Of a DNA stretch of 64,000 bases, positions 17,696 to 27,320 are shown in pieces. The notes beneath the pieces are model-generated. The model did not search any database and had not been told where the DNA came from. It saw only the letters and a list, made by a program, of their open reading frames with translations. The stretch's first letter is position 1. Every line of letters starts with the position of its first letter. The stretch comes from Pseudoalteromonas arabiensis (GTDB lineage Bacteria > Pseudomonadota > Gammaproteobacteria > Enterobacterales > Alteromonadaceae). The translations under genes were made by a program, and so were the position numbers. Location of the stretch: positions 390,463-454,462 of the forward strand of contig NZ_LRUF01000026.1 of NCBI RefSeq assembly GCF_001550155.1. Direction: 5' to 3'.

Positions 17696-19609
17696 TCAGC
17701 GTTTGTCAAAAGTAGCCACTAAATCATCCAGAGTTTGTGCGCTGGTTGCTAAATCTTTTATCGCTTGTTCAGTATCTATTTGTTCACGCATAACATTGTC
17801 ACTAATATCGCTAATCTGTTCAATATTACGACCAACATCAGCGACGACGTTGCTTTGCTCCTCGGTGGCGGTCGCAATCAAGGTGGCCATATCATTTATT
17901 TCGTTTGCAGCATCATTAATTGCATTGAGTAACTCAACAGAGCTCTGCATCGCATCCACACTTAATTGAGCTTGTGATTTCGAGTGATTGATATGCTCAA
18001 CCACTAAATCAGACGTATTCGTCAGATCGCTGATCATTGTTTGAATTTCATTAGTCGATTGTGATGTTCTGCTTGCTAGTGCTCTCACTTCATCGGCGAC
18101 AACAGCGAATCCGCGACCATGTTCACCTGCCCGGGCTGATTCAATTGCCGCATTAAGCGCCAGTAAGTTCGTTTGCTCAGAAATTCCTCTGATGGCATCA
18201 ACAATGTTTGCAATAGCTTGCGTTTTACCTGCCAATTCGTTCACTTGCACCGTTATATTATCTATATCAGCCGCAAGCTCAGTGATCGCTTGCTGGCTTT
18301 GTGTGACCTGAACATGGCTTTGTTCAGTATTTTGTTTACTGCTTTCAGTGAGCTTTGCTGTATTTGCTGCGCTTGATGCAATTTCTTGTACTGTTGCACC
18401 CATTTCGTTAATTGCAGCCGCAACGGAAATAGTTTGCTCTTTCTGATTATCCAATGCGTCTGAATTTTTCTGGGTTTGTTTAAATACATGACTTGCGCTT
18501 TGTCTGATCTCTCGACTTTCTTGCGCTACTTGGCCAATCGCTGTTTCGATTTTGGTCATAAATTGATTAAAGCCAGCACTCAAATTTGCAAGCTCTGGTT
18601 GCTCTGAGCTAGGTAATCGATAGGCTAAATTTGCATCACCAGAGCCTAACCGAGTAAATAACTCTGCCATTTTTGATAAAGGAGATGACAATGTTCTAGC
18701 TAGTAGTAAACCTGCAAAACTGGCAACGAATGCGATGACAATTGCAAAGCTGATAATTTGCCATGTCAATGTATCAATACTTGCAAAGACTTCACGCTTA
18801 GGCACTTGTGCAACAACAAACAGGTCTGTGTTTTTTATTGGGCTTGCAGCAACCAGCGTTTCTTCTCCCTTGATGCTGACTTCCTTAAGAGTAAACTCTT
18901 CACCAGTTAATAGTGTGCTTGTAATACCTGATTCATAAAGCGTATCAAGTTTTGCTTTGGCTACTTTACTGGCGTCTTTGTGCAGCTTTATCAAGCCATG
19001 TTTGTCAACAACAAAAACAAAACCGGTTTTCTCTATTTGAAACTTTTGCAGCATTGCTTGCATGTCATCAATACTTTTAGCAAGACCTGCCAAACCTAAG
19101 CCATTAGTTTGTTGGTGGTTCACAAACATTTTTACGTCTGTAGGTGATTCTTGGTAAATACTGATAGAAAAAGGGTTTGCTGATTGTTTAAACGCAAAAA
19201 ACCAACCATCTTGCTCTTTAGTAAGTACTCTTAAAAAACCATCTTGATTCCAATATTGCGCTGTTTCACGGTTTGCCCATGAAGCTGTCGCAAGATCGTA
19301 TTGTGCAACTAAGCGATTCAACTCTTTAAGTAAAATCGTATCATCAGTATCACCAGAGCGTGCCCAGTCGATAACAAACGCGTTACTTGAAAGCTGCTCA
19401 GCGGCACTGATCATTTGGTTTATATCGTGGCTAATATAATTATCAATTGCTTGTAACTTGCTTGGTAGCTCAGACTCGATCATTCGTTGTTCAATGATTT
19501 GTTTAGCACTATAAATTGCGGTTACGCCAATTAACGCAGCAACAATGAGTGCAATAGAGCTACCTAGTAGAGTGATTTTTTTAGTAATGGTAAGGTGATT
19601 TAACGCCAT
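17696..19609 (-). CDS. Methyl-accepting chemotaxis protein with dCache-type sensor
   Basis: This 637-residue chemoreceptor has TM1 at about 12-34, a periplasmic double-Cache-like sensor region (35-280, with [15 protein letters not shown] near 197-211), TM2 at about 282-305 and a HAMP domain to about 360. A long coiled coil follows, with the universal hairpin tip [21 protein letters not shown] at about 479-498 and the flanking [14 protein letters not shown]. It should signal through CheA/CheW to the flagellar motor. The ligand is unknown. No CheBR-binding pentapeptide is seen at the end (VATFDKR). Confidence 0.93.
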   Translation of the reverse strand: MALNHLTITKKITLLGSSIALIVAALIGVTAIYSAKQIIEQRMIESELPSKLQAIDNYISHDINQMISAAEQLSSNAFVIDWARSGDTDDTILLKELNRLVAQYDLATASWANRETAQYWNQDGFLRVLTKEQDGWFFAFKQSANPFSISIYQESPTDVKMFVNHQQTNGLGLAGLAKSIDDMQAMLQKFQIEKTGFVFVVDKHGLIKLHKDASKVAKAKLDTLYESGITSTLLTGEEFTLKEVSIKGEETLVAASPIKNTDLFVVAQVPKREVFASIDTLTWQIISFAIVIAFVASFAGLLLARTLSSPLSKMAELFTRLGSGDANLAYRLPSSEQPELANLSAGFNQFMTKIETAIGQVAQESREIRQSASHVFKQTQKNSDALDNQKEQTISVAAAINEMGATVQEIASSAANTAKLTESSKQNTEQSHVQVTQSQQAITELAADIDNITVQVNELAGKTQAIANIVDAIRGISEQTNLLALNAAIESARAGEHGRGFAVVADEVRALASRTSQSTNEIQTMISDLTNTSDLVVEHINHSKSQAQLSVDAMQSSVELLNAINDAANEINDMATLIATATEEQSNVVADVGRNIEQISDISDNVMREQIDTEQAIKDLATSAQTLDDLVATFDKR

Positions 19610-19684
19610 GAAAGTGTCTTAGGTTACAACATTAAGGTAGTTATTTTAGCATAGACTTTTCAGATGACGAATTAAACTAGGAAC

Positions 19685-19716
19685 AAAAAAGCCCAAAGCA
19701 TATGCAATTGGGCTTG
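19685..19716 (-). terminator. Intrinsic terminator of ilvC
   Basis: On the minus strand AAGCCCAA pairs with TTGGGCTT around an 11-nt loop and is followed by a run of six T residues. Confidence 0.8.
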
Positions 19717-19747
19717 GTTTCTAACAAGCGAAACTTACTTTCTAGGG

Positions 19748-21220
19748 TTAAACTATTTTCTTCATTGCCGACATGTAACCACGTAATTTACTGCCAACAA
19801 TTTCAACAGGGTGCTCACGCAGGGCCTTGTTCACCGCGATTAAAGTTTGGTTGTCCACCTGATTTGATGAATCACCTAAACCTTTACCAATCACATCAGT
19901 GTCGATATCTTTCATAAAATCTTGTAGTAAAGGCAAACATGCGTGGTTGTATAGGTAGCAACCATATTCAGCTGTATCTGAAATTGTTCTGTTCATTTCG
20001 AAAAGCTTTTTACGCGCAATCGTGTTAGCGATCAGTGGCGTTTCGTGTAATGACTCATAGTAAGCTGATTCGTCGATAATGCCAGCAGCAGTCATGGTTT
20101 CAAACGCAAGTTCAACGCCTGCTTTAACCATAGCAACCATCAAGATACCTTGGTCGAAGAAAGTTTGCTCGTTAATTTCTTCATCGGTATTTTGCTGTTT
20201 TTCGAATGCGGTTTCAGCAGTTTCAGCACGCCATGCAAGAAGCTTTGCATCATCTTCAGCCCAATCAGCCATCATACCGCGAGAGAATTCGCCGCTGATG
20301 ATATCGTCCATATGCTTATTATAAAGTGGACGCATAATTGTTTTAAGTTGTTCGCTTAATTCAAATGCTTTAACTTTTGCTGGGTTTGATAAGCGGTCAA
20401 GCATGTTAGTCACACCGCCATACTTAAGTGCTTCAGTGATCACTTCCCAACCGTATTGGATTAACTTTGACGCGTAACTTGCATCAATACCTTTTTCGAC
20501 CATTTTATCAAAGCAAAGTAGTGAGCCAGTTTGTAACATGCCACATAGAATCGTTTGCTCGCCCATTAAGTCAGACTTAACTTCTGCAATGAATGATGAT
20601 TTTAGTACACCAGCACGATGACCACCGGTACCAGCTGCATACGCTTTCGCTTGCGCTAGGCCATGACCTTGAGGGTCGTTTTCTGGGTGAACGGCAATGA
20701 GTGTTGGTACGCCAAAGCCACGTTTATATTCTTCACGCACTTCTGAACCAGGGCATTTAGGCGCAACCATGATAACAGTTAAGTCTTCGCGAATTTGCAT
20801 GCCTTCTTCAACGATATTAAAGCCATGTGAATAGGCAAGCGTTGCACCTTGTTTCATCAGCGGCATGATGGCATTAACAACAGATGTATGTTGTTTATCA
20901 GGAGTTAGGTTTAATACTACATCAGCCGTTGGAATAAGCTCTTCATATGTGCCTACAGTGAAGCCGTTTTCAGATGCGTTTAAGAAAGATTGACGACGCT
21001 CAGCAATCGCTGACTCACGCAGTGTGTAAGAAACATCTAAACCAGAATCACGTAAATTTAAACCTTGGTTAAGGCCTTGTGCACCACAGCCGACAATAAC
21101 GAGTTTTTTCCCTTTTAAAGCGTCTACGCCATCAGCAAATTCTGATGGGTCCATAAATTCACATTGCGCTAATTGCGCTAACTGCTCTCTCAAAGGAAGA
21201 GTATTAAAATAATTCGCCAT
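19748..21220 (-). CDS. ilvC: Ketol-acid reductoisomerase (NADP+), class II
   Basis: IlvC converts acetolactate and acetohydroxybutyrate to the dihydroxy acids of valine, leucine and isoleucine synthesis, using NADPH and Mg2+. The 490-residue length identifies the long class II form, as in enteric bacteria (491). The Rossmann motif [20 protein letters not shown] is near residue 44. [25 protein letters not shown] and the duplicated knotted domain with [14 protein letters not shown] follow. AGGA lies 8 nt before the ATG. It is divergent from ilvY, which should activate it. Confidence 0.98.
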   Translation of the reverse strand: MANYFNTLPLREQLAQLAQCEFMDPSEFADGVDALKGKKLVIVGCGAQGLNQGLNLRDSGLDVSYTLRESAIAERRQSFLNASENGFTVGTYEELIPTADVVLNLTPDKQHTSVVNAIMPLMKQGATLAYSHGFNIVEEGMQIREDLTVIMVAPKCPGSEVREEYKRGFGVPTLIAVHPENDPQGHGLAQAKAYAAGTGGHRAGVLKSSFIAEVKSDLMGEQTILCGMLQTGSLLCFDKMVEKGIDASYASKLIQYGWEVITEALKYGGVTNMLDRLSNPAKVKAFELSEQLKTIMRPLYNKHMDDIISGEFSRGMMADWAEDDAKLLAWRAETAETAFEKQQNTDEEINEQTFFDQGILMVAMVKAGVELAFETMTAAGIIDESAYYESLHETPLIANTIARKKLFEMNRTISDTAEYGCYLYNHACLPLLQDFMKDIDTDVIGKGLGDSSNQVDNQTLIAVNKALREHPVEIVGSKLRGYMSAMKKIV

Positions 21221-21341
21221 TGTTAGTGTCCTATAAATACAAGTTTTTCAAAAAACAAAGAATAAAAGTGTGTGCTCTTTGTATGGCTTAACAGTATGCA
21301 ATTTTATCTCTTGCGTAAAATGATATATTTGAATTAAAGTG

Positions 21342-21356
21342 TTTCATAAAATGAAA
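21342..21356. promoter_or_regulatory. Perfect inverted repeat in the ilvC-ilvY intergenic region
   Basis: TTTCAT-AAA-ATGAAA is a perfect palindrome just before ilvY. LysR-type regulators bind such dyads in the gap with the divergent target gene, so this is a candidate IlvY operator. The 147-bp gap is otherwise AT-rich, with no second clear dyad. A search for the same dyad before ilvC in related genomes would decide. Confidence 0.4.
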
Positions 21357-21367
21357 TGGTAGTCACA

Positions 21368-22264
21368 ATGGATCACAAACATCTTAATTACTTCTTAGCC
21401 TTAGCTAAAACGCTCCACTTTGCTAGAGCCAGTGAGCTTTGCCATATTAGCGCTCCTACTTTAAGCCGTAATATCAAGCAACTTGAAGATGAAGTAGGCG
21501 CAGTATTATTTAATCGTGATAACCGTACGGTTAAGCTAACTCAAGAGGGAAAAGCATTTTGTGATTATGCCAATGCTACGCTTGCCAGTTGGCACCGATT
21601 CAAAGCTGATATCCAAGAGCCACAGCAACATATATACGGTAATGTCAGTATTTATTGTTCTGTTACTGCCTCATATAGCTTTTTGCATCAAATTCTTGAA
21701 AAGCTTCGGATGCAGCATCCTTATATCGAAATTACACTCAATACAGGTGACCCCGCGCTCGCCATAAATCGTGTATTGGATGGCCATGAAGCCATGGCGA
21801 TTGCAGCAAAACCAGTTAAATTACCAGGGCAAATAGCCTTTACCAGTATCGGGTATTCTCCTTTGGTACTTATTGGACCTAAAATAGCCTGTCCTATCAG
21901 TGAACAACTTAAAGATTTAGAAACAATTCATTGGTCTAATTTAGAATTCATTGTTGCTGAACAAGGATTATCTAGGCAGCGATTAGAGCAGTGGTGGCGA
22001 AAGAAAAATATTCATGGTCGTATTTACGCCCATGTAGCAGGTCATGAAGCCATGGTGTCGATGGTAAGTTTGGGTTTAGGTGTTGCTATGGTGCCTAAAA
22101 TTGTACTTGATAATAGCCCGTTAAAAGAAAAGGTTCAGGTTATTAGTGACGCTGAAAAAGATATTCCAGGCTTTGAAATTGGCTTAGCAGTGCTTAAAAA
22201 GGAGCGGCATGATCCCGCATTAAATGCTATTTGGGAAATTGCGCAGTCGTTACTAACTTATTAA
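21368..22264 (+). CDS. ilvY: LysR-type regulator IlvY
   Basis: IlvY activates ilvC when acetolactate or acetohydroxybutyrate accumulates. From ATG 21368 it has 298 residues. The N-terminal helix-turn-helix reads HFARASELCHISAPTLSRNI, followed by VLFNRDNRTVKLTQEGK. The effector domain keeps IYCSVTASYSFLHQIL and GHEAMVSMVSLGLGVAMVP, closely matching E. coli IlvY (297). An ATG at 21356 in frame would add four residues and overlaps the palindrome, so the later start is preferred. The divergent ilvC partner confirms the assignment. Confidence 0.95.
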   Translation: MDHKHLNYFLALAKTLHFARASELCHISAPTLSRNIKQLEDEVGAVLFNRDNRTVKLTQEGKAFCDYANATLASWHRFKADIQEPQQHIYGNVSIYCSVTASYSFLHQILEKLRMQHPYIEITLNTGDPALAINRVLDGHEAMAIAAKPVKLPGQIAFTSIGYSPLVLIGPKIACPISEQLKDLETIHWSNLEFIVAEQGLSRQRLEQWWRKKNIHGRIYAHVAGHEAMVSMVSLGLGVAMVPKIVLDNSPLKEKVQVISDAEKDIPGFEIGLAVLKKERHDPALNAIWEIAQSLLTY

Positions 22265-22326
22265 GCATGACTGGTCATCGTTTTAATAACAGGAATAAGC
22301 CGTTTTTATAGAATTGATGTGGAAAC

Positions 22327-22356
22327 TTGACAGCGATGTCATTTTGCATCTAGTGT
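22327..22356 (+). promoter_or_regulatory. Possible promoter of the chitinase gene
   Basis: A perfect TTGACA at 22327-22332 is followed 18 bp later by TAGTGT, a weak -10, about 50 bp before the start codon. Confidence 0.3.
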
Positions 22357-22407
22357 TAATAAAAGGTTAAAACCTATTTTAGAAACACACAATTCAAAGG
22401 AAAGACG

Positions 22408-23844
22408 ATGAAAACCCACTCTATTAAACTGCTTGCTCTGCAAGTTGCTCTTATCGCCTCTGCTAATGCATTAACGATTGTTGATGACCCGAATAACCCA
22501 AACGGCTATTTGCTATCTCGTGCGGAACTAAATGCGGCTCGTGATGCTAAAGCATCCGATCCCATGTATCAGACTTGGGCAAAAGCGCTTGAAACGAGGG
22601 ATAATAGTATTGTTGAAGCTATTACACCTAACAATGCAAGCAACCCTGAAAACGTGAAACGTGTTGAACGAGTCTTTGGTCAGCAAGAGTGGGATTTTCT
22701 GACGGGAATGGCTGCGCCAGAGTATACTTATACACGTTTTTTGCGGGCAATTGGTAAGTTCCCTGCTTTTTGTGGTGAATACACCGATGGCCGAGATTCT
22801 GATGCCATTTGTAAAAAGTCTATCATCACGGCATTTGCACACTTTGCACAAGAAACCGGTGGTCATATCGCCAAAGATAATATCTCTGATAACCCATTAC
22901 AACTCGAAGAATGGCAACAGGCTTTAGTACATGTCCGCGAAATGGGGTGGTCAGAAGGGCAGGCCGGTTATACAACAGGGTGTGGTCAAAATGATTGGCA
23001 AAATCGCCGTTGGCCATGCGCAGAAGGACAAGGTTATTTCGGCCGCGGTGCGAAGCAGCTTTCGTATCATTTTAATTATGGTGCATTTTCGGAAGTGATG
23101 TTTAATGGTGATGCAACTGTGCTACTTAACAACCCAAGCTTAGTGGCAGATTCTTGGCTTAATCTTGCTTCAGCAATTTGGTTTTTCTTGACACCTCAAG
23201 CACCTAAACCGGCGATGCTACACGTTATTGATAGAACTTGGGTGCCATCACAAAAAGAGCTCAGTGCGGGGATCGGATACGGTTTTGGCACAACAATTAA
23301 TGTAATAAATGGGGGAATTGAATGTGGCGAGCAAAACCGCACCAAAGGACAGCCAGTAAATCGCATTCGCTATTGGGAAGGTCTATCGAATTACTATTAT
23401 ATCCCGATTGAAACAGATGAAGAGAACACCTGCTGGCAGCAAACTCCTTTTGGTAGTTTAAACCTTAATGATTCGACCGATGTTCTCTACACAAACTGGG
23501 AAGCAGACTGGGCATATTACAGCGACAGACCAGGAGGCCAATCATTTGAGTGTAAGTTAGTTGGTTATCAAACTGCCTATTCAGCATTGGTCCCTGGTGA
23601 TTATGAAAAGTGCGTAACAAACTTTTATCAATCTCATGTAAACTGGCCTCAAGTAACAGTCGTCGACACGCTAACACCACCAGAGGGCAATCCTCCGGTA
23701 GGTGGTGTTGCAGCATGGGATAGTACAAAGGTATATGTTAAAGACGACAAAGTAAGTTTTAACAATGTCATATATGTCGCTAAGTGGTGGACTCAAGGTG
23801 ACTCGCCAGAAACAGCTAATGGACCTTGGTCAGCTGTAAACTAA
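22408..23844 (+). CDS. Secreted GH19 chitinase with chitin-binding module
   Basis: This enzyme should hydrolyse beta-1,4 links of chitin outside the cell. The 478-residue product has a signal peptide (1-21) and a GH19 domain (about 85-340). The catalytic Glu is about 149 in FAHFAQETGGH, and EGQGYFGRGAKQLSYHFNYGAF and NVINGGIECG are family hallmarks. A C-terminal module (434-478, AAWDSTKVYVKDDKVSF and KWWTQGDSPE) matches the CBM5/12 chitin-binding fold. AAAGGA precedes the ATG. It is a single gene with no other chitinase genes nearby, which fits chitin use by a marine particle-associated bacterium. Confidence 0.92.
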   Translation: MKTHSIKLLALQVALIASANALTIVDDPNNPNGYLLSRAELNAARDAKASDPMYQTWAKALETRDNSIVEAITPNNASNPENVKRVERVFGQQEWDFLTGMAAPEYTYTRFLRAIGKFPAFCGEYTDGRDSDAICKKSIITAFAHFAQETGGHIAKDNISDNPLQLEEWQQALVHVREMGWSEGQAGYTTGCGQNDWQNRRWPCAEGQGYFGRGAKQLSYHFNYGAFSEVMFNGDATVLLNNPSLVADSWLNLASAIWFFLTPQAPKPAMLHVIDRTWVPSQKELSAGIGYGFGTTINVINGGIECGEQNRTKGQPVNRIRYWEGLSNYYYIPIETDEENTCWQQTPFGSLNLNDSTDVLYTNWEADWAYYSDRPGGQSFECKLVGYQTAYSALVPGDYEKCVTNFYQSHVNWPQVTVVDTLTPPEGNPPVGGVAAWDSTKVYVKDDKVSFNNVIYVAKWWTQGDSPETANGPWSAVN

Positions 23845-24173
23845 TTTCAAACTATTCAATAAAACCTAAGGCGGTTGATATAATTGTTATAAGCCGCCTA
23901 TAAATCCCCAGTTATTTAACTTTTGGCTAAACTGACGCGGTGATTTTTCACGTCATTTTCTTAAATTAGCAGATCTCATCTTTTTTACTTAGAGTTTTTG
24001 GGTTATTTTGTTCCGCAAAAATAGCCATAAAAACAATCCTTTTGTATTGTTTTTTGTTAATGGTTTCCGTGTTTTTTGCTGGGATTTAGCGATTATTGCA
24101 GATTTTTTATTGATTTTTTTCAATGTGTTGCTAACGTAAATCAAAATAATAAAAATACTGATGGCATGGACAC
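23845..24173. other. Gap between chitinase and diguanylate cyclase genes
   Basis: The gap contains an imperfect hairpin (AGGCGG at 23869-23874 with CCGCCT at 23894-23899) without a T run, which could end the chitinase transcript weakly. The rest is T-rich sequence. No promoter or RNA motif is convincing. Confidence 0.35.
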
Positions 24174-25223
24174 ATGATTCTGTCAGCTCACGTTGAGCAT
24201 TCGCTGAGCTATTCAAGTAGCTGTTTGAAGCGCGCTATTCCCTTAATGGTTAAATACAAAATGCCTATTACACCGCTTAATTATGCGTTGTGGTATTGCT
24301 ATGTAAGTGGCAGAAATAAAGCGCTTAATGAAGAACTTGATAATATTATTCGCACATTCAGTACATGCGACCAAGAGCGAGCCAAGTATCTTTTTAATAA
24401 ATATTTATCTCAAGATGATCTGTCTTTGTTCTATCAACTATCGAATGATTTTAATGGTGTTGTAAGTAATGTTCAGCAAGGCATAAACGACACGCTTGTT
24501 CACTCTATTCAGTTTAATCAAACACTCCAAGAGTGCCGAGAGCAACTCAATGATGTAAATTTAAGTGATGGAGATAGCTTTGATAATGTGTTGGACTGTG
24601 TAGAGCGACTAAGTGGTGAGTCAGCCGCTTTACAAAACCGCGCACAGGATTTTCAAAACCAGTTAGCACAAGCCTATGCAGAAATATCCGAATTAAAGCA
24701 GGAGCTTAGTCTTTCGAAAAATAAAGCAGAAAAAGATACGCTGACAGGCCTTTATAATCGAGGCAAGTTTGATGAAGACATTTCTCGATTCTGCCAAGCG
24801 GCTCATTTGGCTGGTCTTGCGGTGTTGGTGATGGTTGATATTGATCATTTTAAGCAATTTAATGATACATTCGGACACCAAAAGGGAGACCAAGTTCTGA
24901 GAGCTGTAGCGAGTAAATTACTCAAACACGTGTCAAGTGTAGGGCAGGTTTATCGCTTTGGTGGGGAAGAGTTTTGCTTTACTGCACATTTTGCAAGTGT
25001 CAGTGATATGACTAACTTTACTCAACAGCTGCGCATCGCGATATCGAAGTTACAAGTCAAGAAACCTAAATCGACTAATGTGTTAAGTAAGATAACGGCA
25101 AGTTTTGGTATTGCTATTAAGTCTAAGAATAGTCAACCAGAACAACTGATTGCTAAAGCTGACCAAGCTCTTTATCTTGCCAAAGAGCATGGAAGAAACC
25201 GTCTTGAGATTGTTGAAGAGTAA
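24174..25223 (+). CDS. Diguanylate cyclase (GGDEF domain)
   Basis: The enzyme should make cyclic di-GMP from two GTP and so shift cells between motile and attached life. The 349-residue soluble product has an N-terminal helical region common in Alteromonadales cyclases (PLMVKYKMPITPLNYALWYCYVSG, read here as two parts), then a coiled coil at about 150-187. The GGDEF domain runs 188-345, with active site GGEEF at 263-267 and DTLTGLYNRGKFD at the start. The allosteric I-site RxxD expected at 254-257 is replaced by SSVG, so product inhibition through it is unlikely. No transmembrane segment is seen. Confidence 0.93.
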   Translation: MILSAHVEHSLSYSSSCLKRAIPLMVKYKMPITPLNYALWYCYVSGRNKALNEELDNIIRTFSTCDQERAKYLFNKYLSQDDLSLFYQLSNDFNGVVSNVQQGINDTLVHSIQFNQTLQECREQLNDVNLSDGDSFDNVLDCVERLSGESAALQNRAQDFQNQLAQAYAEISELKQELSLSKNKAEKDTLTGLYNRGKFDEDISRFCQAAHLAGLAVLVMVDIDHFKQFNDTFGHQKGDQVLRAVASKLLKHVSSVGQVYRFGGEEFCFTAHFASVSDMTNFTQQLRIAISKLQVKKPKSTNVLSKITASFGIAIKSKNSQPEQLIAKADQALYLAKEHGRNRLEIVEE

Positions 25224-25337
25224 CAAACTTAGCTGATATATGTATCAAAATTGTGAATACTTGTAACCTATAAAAGACAGCCTATTCACACCTTGATACC
25301 ATAGACTAACTGGAAACTGCCTGTGGTCGTAACAAAC

Positions 25338-26219
25338 ATGAAAACGATAACGATCAATAATTGGGTAATGATGTGCATCTTGATTTTTATATCGATGAAT
25401 CAAGTCTGTGCTGAAGACTCAACCCGCACAGAACGAGAAAGTCGTTCAGCATCTCAAGAAGTTGAAGCCAATAAGTGGTATTTGGGTGTCAATACAGGAG
25501 CTGGGGTGATCACAAACCCGCTGTATGGAGGTGATAATCTACCGCTTATACTCTTACCTGAAATTGCTTATTACGGTGAAAAGTGGTTTTTTGATAACGG
25601 TCGACTTGGTTATGCTTTTCATGAAACGTCATCTCATGTTTTTAATGTAGTGGCGGAGTTTAACCCTGAAACGCGCTTTTTTATTGATTTTCACCCTAGT
25701 AATGTTTTTGCGCTGCAAACTTCGAGTAGTTTTGTCAATTCCACAGAAAAGAATGAATTGAATGCTGAGCGTATCTCTGTGAACGATATCAGTAAGCGTC
25801 GTTGGGCATTAGATGCAGGCTTAAGTTACCATTACATTCATAATAACCATATATTCTCGCTACAAGCATTAGCAGATGTATCCAATGTATATAAAGGCAC
25901 AAGAAGTGCAGTTCAGTGGCAGACACTCCAGCAAATAGGTCAGTTAGAACTGACTCCAAGTTTAGGCGTTTGGTATAAATCCGCTAAGTTAAACGATTAC
26001 TTTTATGGCTTATCGGCGAAAGAAACCTTACATGGGAAAATTGGTGTTGGCAGTAGTTGGCAACCTTATGCTAAAATCGACGCCCGTTGGCCCTTGAGTG
26101 AGGGCAACTCACTTCGTTTTCATTTAGCATATTACGATTACTCGGGCGTAGATGACAGTCCGCTTTTTGAACACACGTATTCGATGACTGCTTTTATAGG
26201 ATTCAATCATATTTTTTAA
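25338..26219 (+). CDS. MipA/OmpV-like outer membrane protein (module 1)
   Basis: This 293-residue protein has a signal peptide (ends near QVCAED) and then beta-strand-rich sequence typical of the MipA/OmpV family. The family features are LGVNTGAGVITNPLYGGDNLPLILLPEIAYYG (read as a barrel start with the NPLYGG-type turn), repeated aromatic strand ends and a C-terminal Phe. MipA binds MltA and OmpV is an osmotic porin-like protein, so the exact role is open. The frame opens at GTG 25323; ATG 25338 gives the better signal peptide. It is the first gene of a four-gene operon, one base before the DUF3019-like gene. Confidence 0.75.
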   Translation: MKTITINNWVMMCILIFISMNQVCAEDSTRTERESRSASQEVEANKWYLGVNTGAGVITNPLYGGDNLPLILLPEIAYYGEKWFFDNGRLGYAFHETSSHVFNVVAEFNPETRFFIDFHPSNVFALQTSSSFVNSTEKNELNAERISVNDISKRRWALDAGLSYHYIHNNHIFSLQALADVSNVYKGTRSAVQWQTLQQIGQLELTPSLGVWYKSAKLNDYFYGLSAKETLHGKIGVGSSWQPYAKIDARWPLSEGNSLRFHLAYYDYSGVDDSPLFEHTYSMTAFIGFNHIF

Positions 26220-26220
26220 T

Positions 26221-26607
26221 ATGAAGTTTTTTGTTTTTAGTCTGGGTGTGTTTGTTGCTGTTTTTTGGGGATTCCCGAGCCATGCACAAGCATCTCTCTT
26301 CGATGTATCACCTAAAGTGTGTGTTGTTTTTCAACAGCACGAATTTTGCGATCTTGAACTAAAAATAAGTTGGCAGTTAACACACCCTCAAGATGTATGT
26401 TTGTATCAGAATGATCAACAAGTTCAGTGCTGGCAGAACATGCAAAAAGGCCGTTTTAGCTATAAAGCGCGGGTTCAGGTTGAAACAATATACTCCTTAG
26501 TCAATCCGCACACGGGGAGCAAAGTTGCGACAGCAAAAGTTGAAGTGCAGAGCACAGAAGCAAAAACGACAAGACGAAGATTACGCTCTCCGTGGAGCTT
26601 TTTTTAA
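26221..26607 (+). CDS. DUF3019-like secreted protein (module 1)
   Basis: The 128-residue product has a signal peptide (to about SHAQA) and a small beta-rich domain with four cysteines in the order VCV, FCD, VCL, QCW, suggesting two disulfides in the periplasm. The arginine-rich, aromatic tail (RRRLRSPWSFF) is mirrored in the module 2 copy. It resembles the DUF3019 family, whose function is unknown. It lies between an outer membrane protein and a response regulator, one base after the former and 14 nt before the latter, so a periplasmic partner of the sensor kinase is possible. That role is inference only. Confidence 0.72.
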   Translation: MKFFVFSLGVFVAVFWGFPSHAQASLFDVSPKVCVVFQQHEFCDLELKISWQLTHPQDVCLYQNDQQVQCWQNMQKGRFSYKARVQVETIYSLVNPHTGSKVATAKVEVQSTEAKTTRRRLRSPWSFF

Positions 26608-26621
26608 TTCAGGAGCAACCA

Positions 26622-27314
26622 ATGACAAAGATTTTACTTGTTGAAGATGATCTCGGTTTACAACAGTTAACACGAGACTACCTTCAGCACAATGGGTTGG
26701 ATGTTGCGGTCCTTGAACGCGGCGATGAAGTTTTCGAATACCTAGAAAATAACCCTGTTGATTTAATGATTCTTGATGTCATGTTACCAGGTAAAGATGG
26801 CTTTAGTGTGTGCCGTCAAGTACGCGATAAGTTTAACTTGCCAATTCTTATGTTAACCGCGAAAGGTGAAGATTTTGATCAGGTCATCGGTCTGGAGCTT
26901 GGTGCTGATGATTATGTAATTAAACCGGCAGAACCGCGTGTACTACTTGCAAGAATCAATGCGTTACTGCGCCGTGGGCATGCAACGACTAAAGCCCCTG
27001 AAGAAATCACATTTGGTGATTTATCAATTGATAAAACGAGTCGCATTGTTACACTTAAAGGCAATGAGATTACACTTACATCACATGAATTTGAATTATT
27101 GTGGCTTTTAGCTTCAAATGCAGGTGAAGTGCTAAGCCGTGAGCATGTCCATCAACATATGATTGGACGTCAATATGATGGTTTAGATCGCACTGTTGAT
27201 GTTCGGGTATCAAGAATCCGTAAGAAGTTAGGTGATAACAGTGATAAACCATACCGTATTAAAACAGTTTGGGGACAGGGATACTTATTCGTATCAGATG
27301 CTTGGGAAATCTAG
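26622..27314 (+). CDS. OmpR/PhoB-family response regulator, RstA-like (module 1)
   Basis: This 230-residue transcription factor has a receiver domain (1-115: acidic pair VEDD at 7-10, phosphorylated Asp52 in LMILDVML, Lys in VIKPAEPR) and a winged-helix DNA-binding domain (about 130-228, with RTVDVRVSRIRKKL and GQGYLF). AGGAG lies 6 nt before ATG 26622, which rules out the upstream extension. The kinase gene starts 6 nt later and should phosphorylate it. The set of target genes is unknown; autoregulation of the operon is plausible. Confidence 0.93.
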   Translation: MTKILLVEDDLGLQQLTRDYLQHNGLDVAVLERGDEVFEYLENNPVDLMILDVMLPGKDGFSVCRQVRDKFNLPILMLTAKGEDFDQVIGLELGADDYVIKPAEPRVLLARINALLRRGHATTKAPEEITFGDLSIDKTSRIVTLKGNEITLTSHEFELLWLLASNAGEVLSREHVHQHMIGRQYDGLDRTVDVRVSRIRKKLGDNSDKPYRIKTVWGQGYLFVSDAWEI

Positions 27315-27320
27315 CTGTTA

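Noticed and set aside
23989-24216. 75-codon minus-strand frame before the diguanylate cyclase gene
   Set aside because: It overlaps the cyclase start, is Lys/Asn-rich from AT bias and has no ribosome site.
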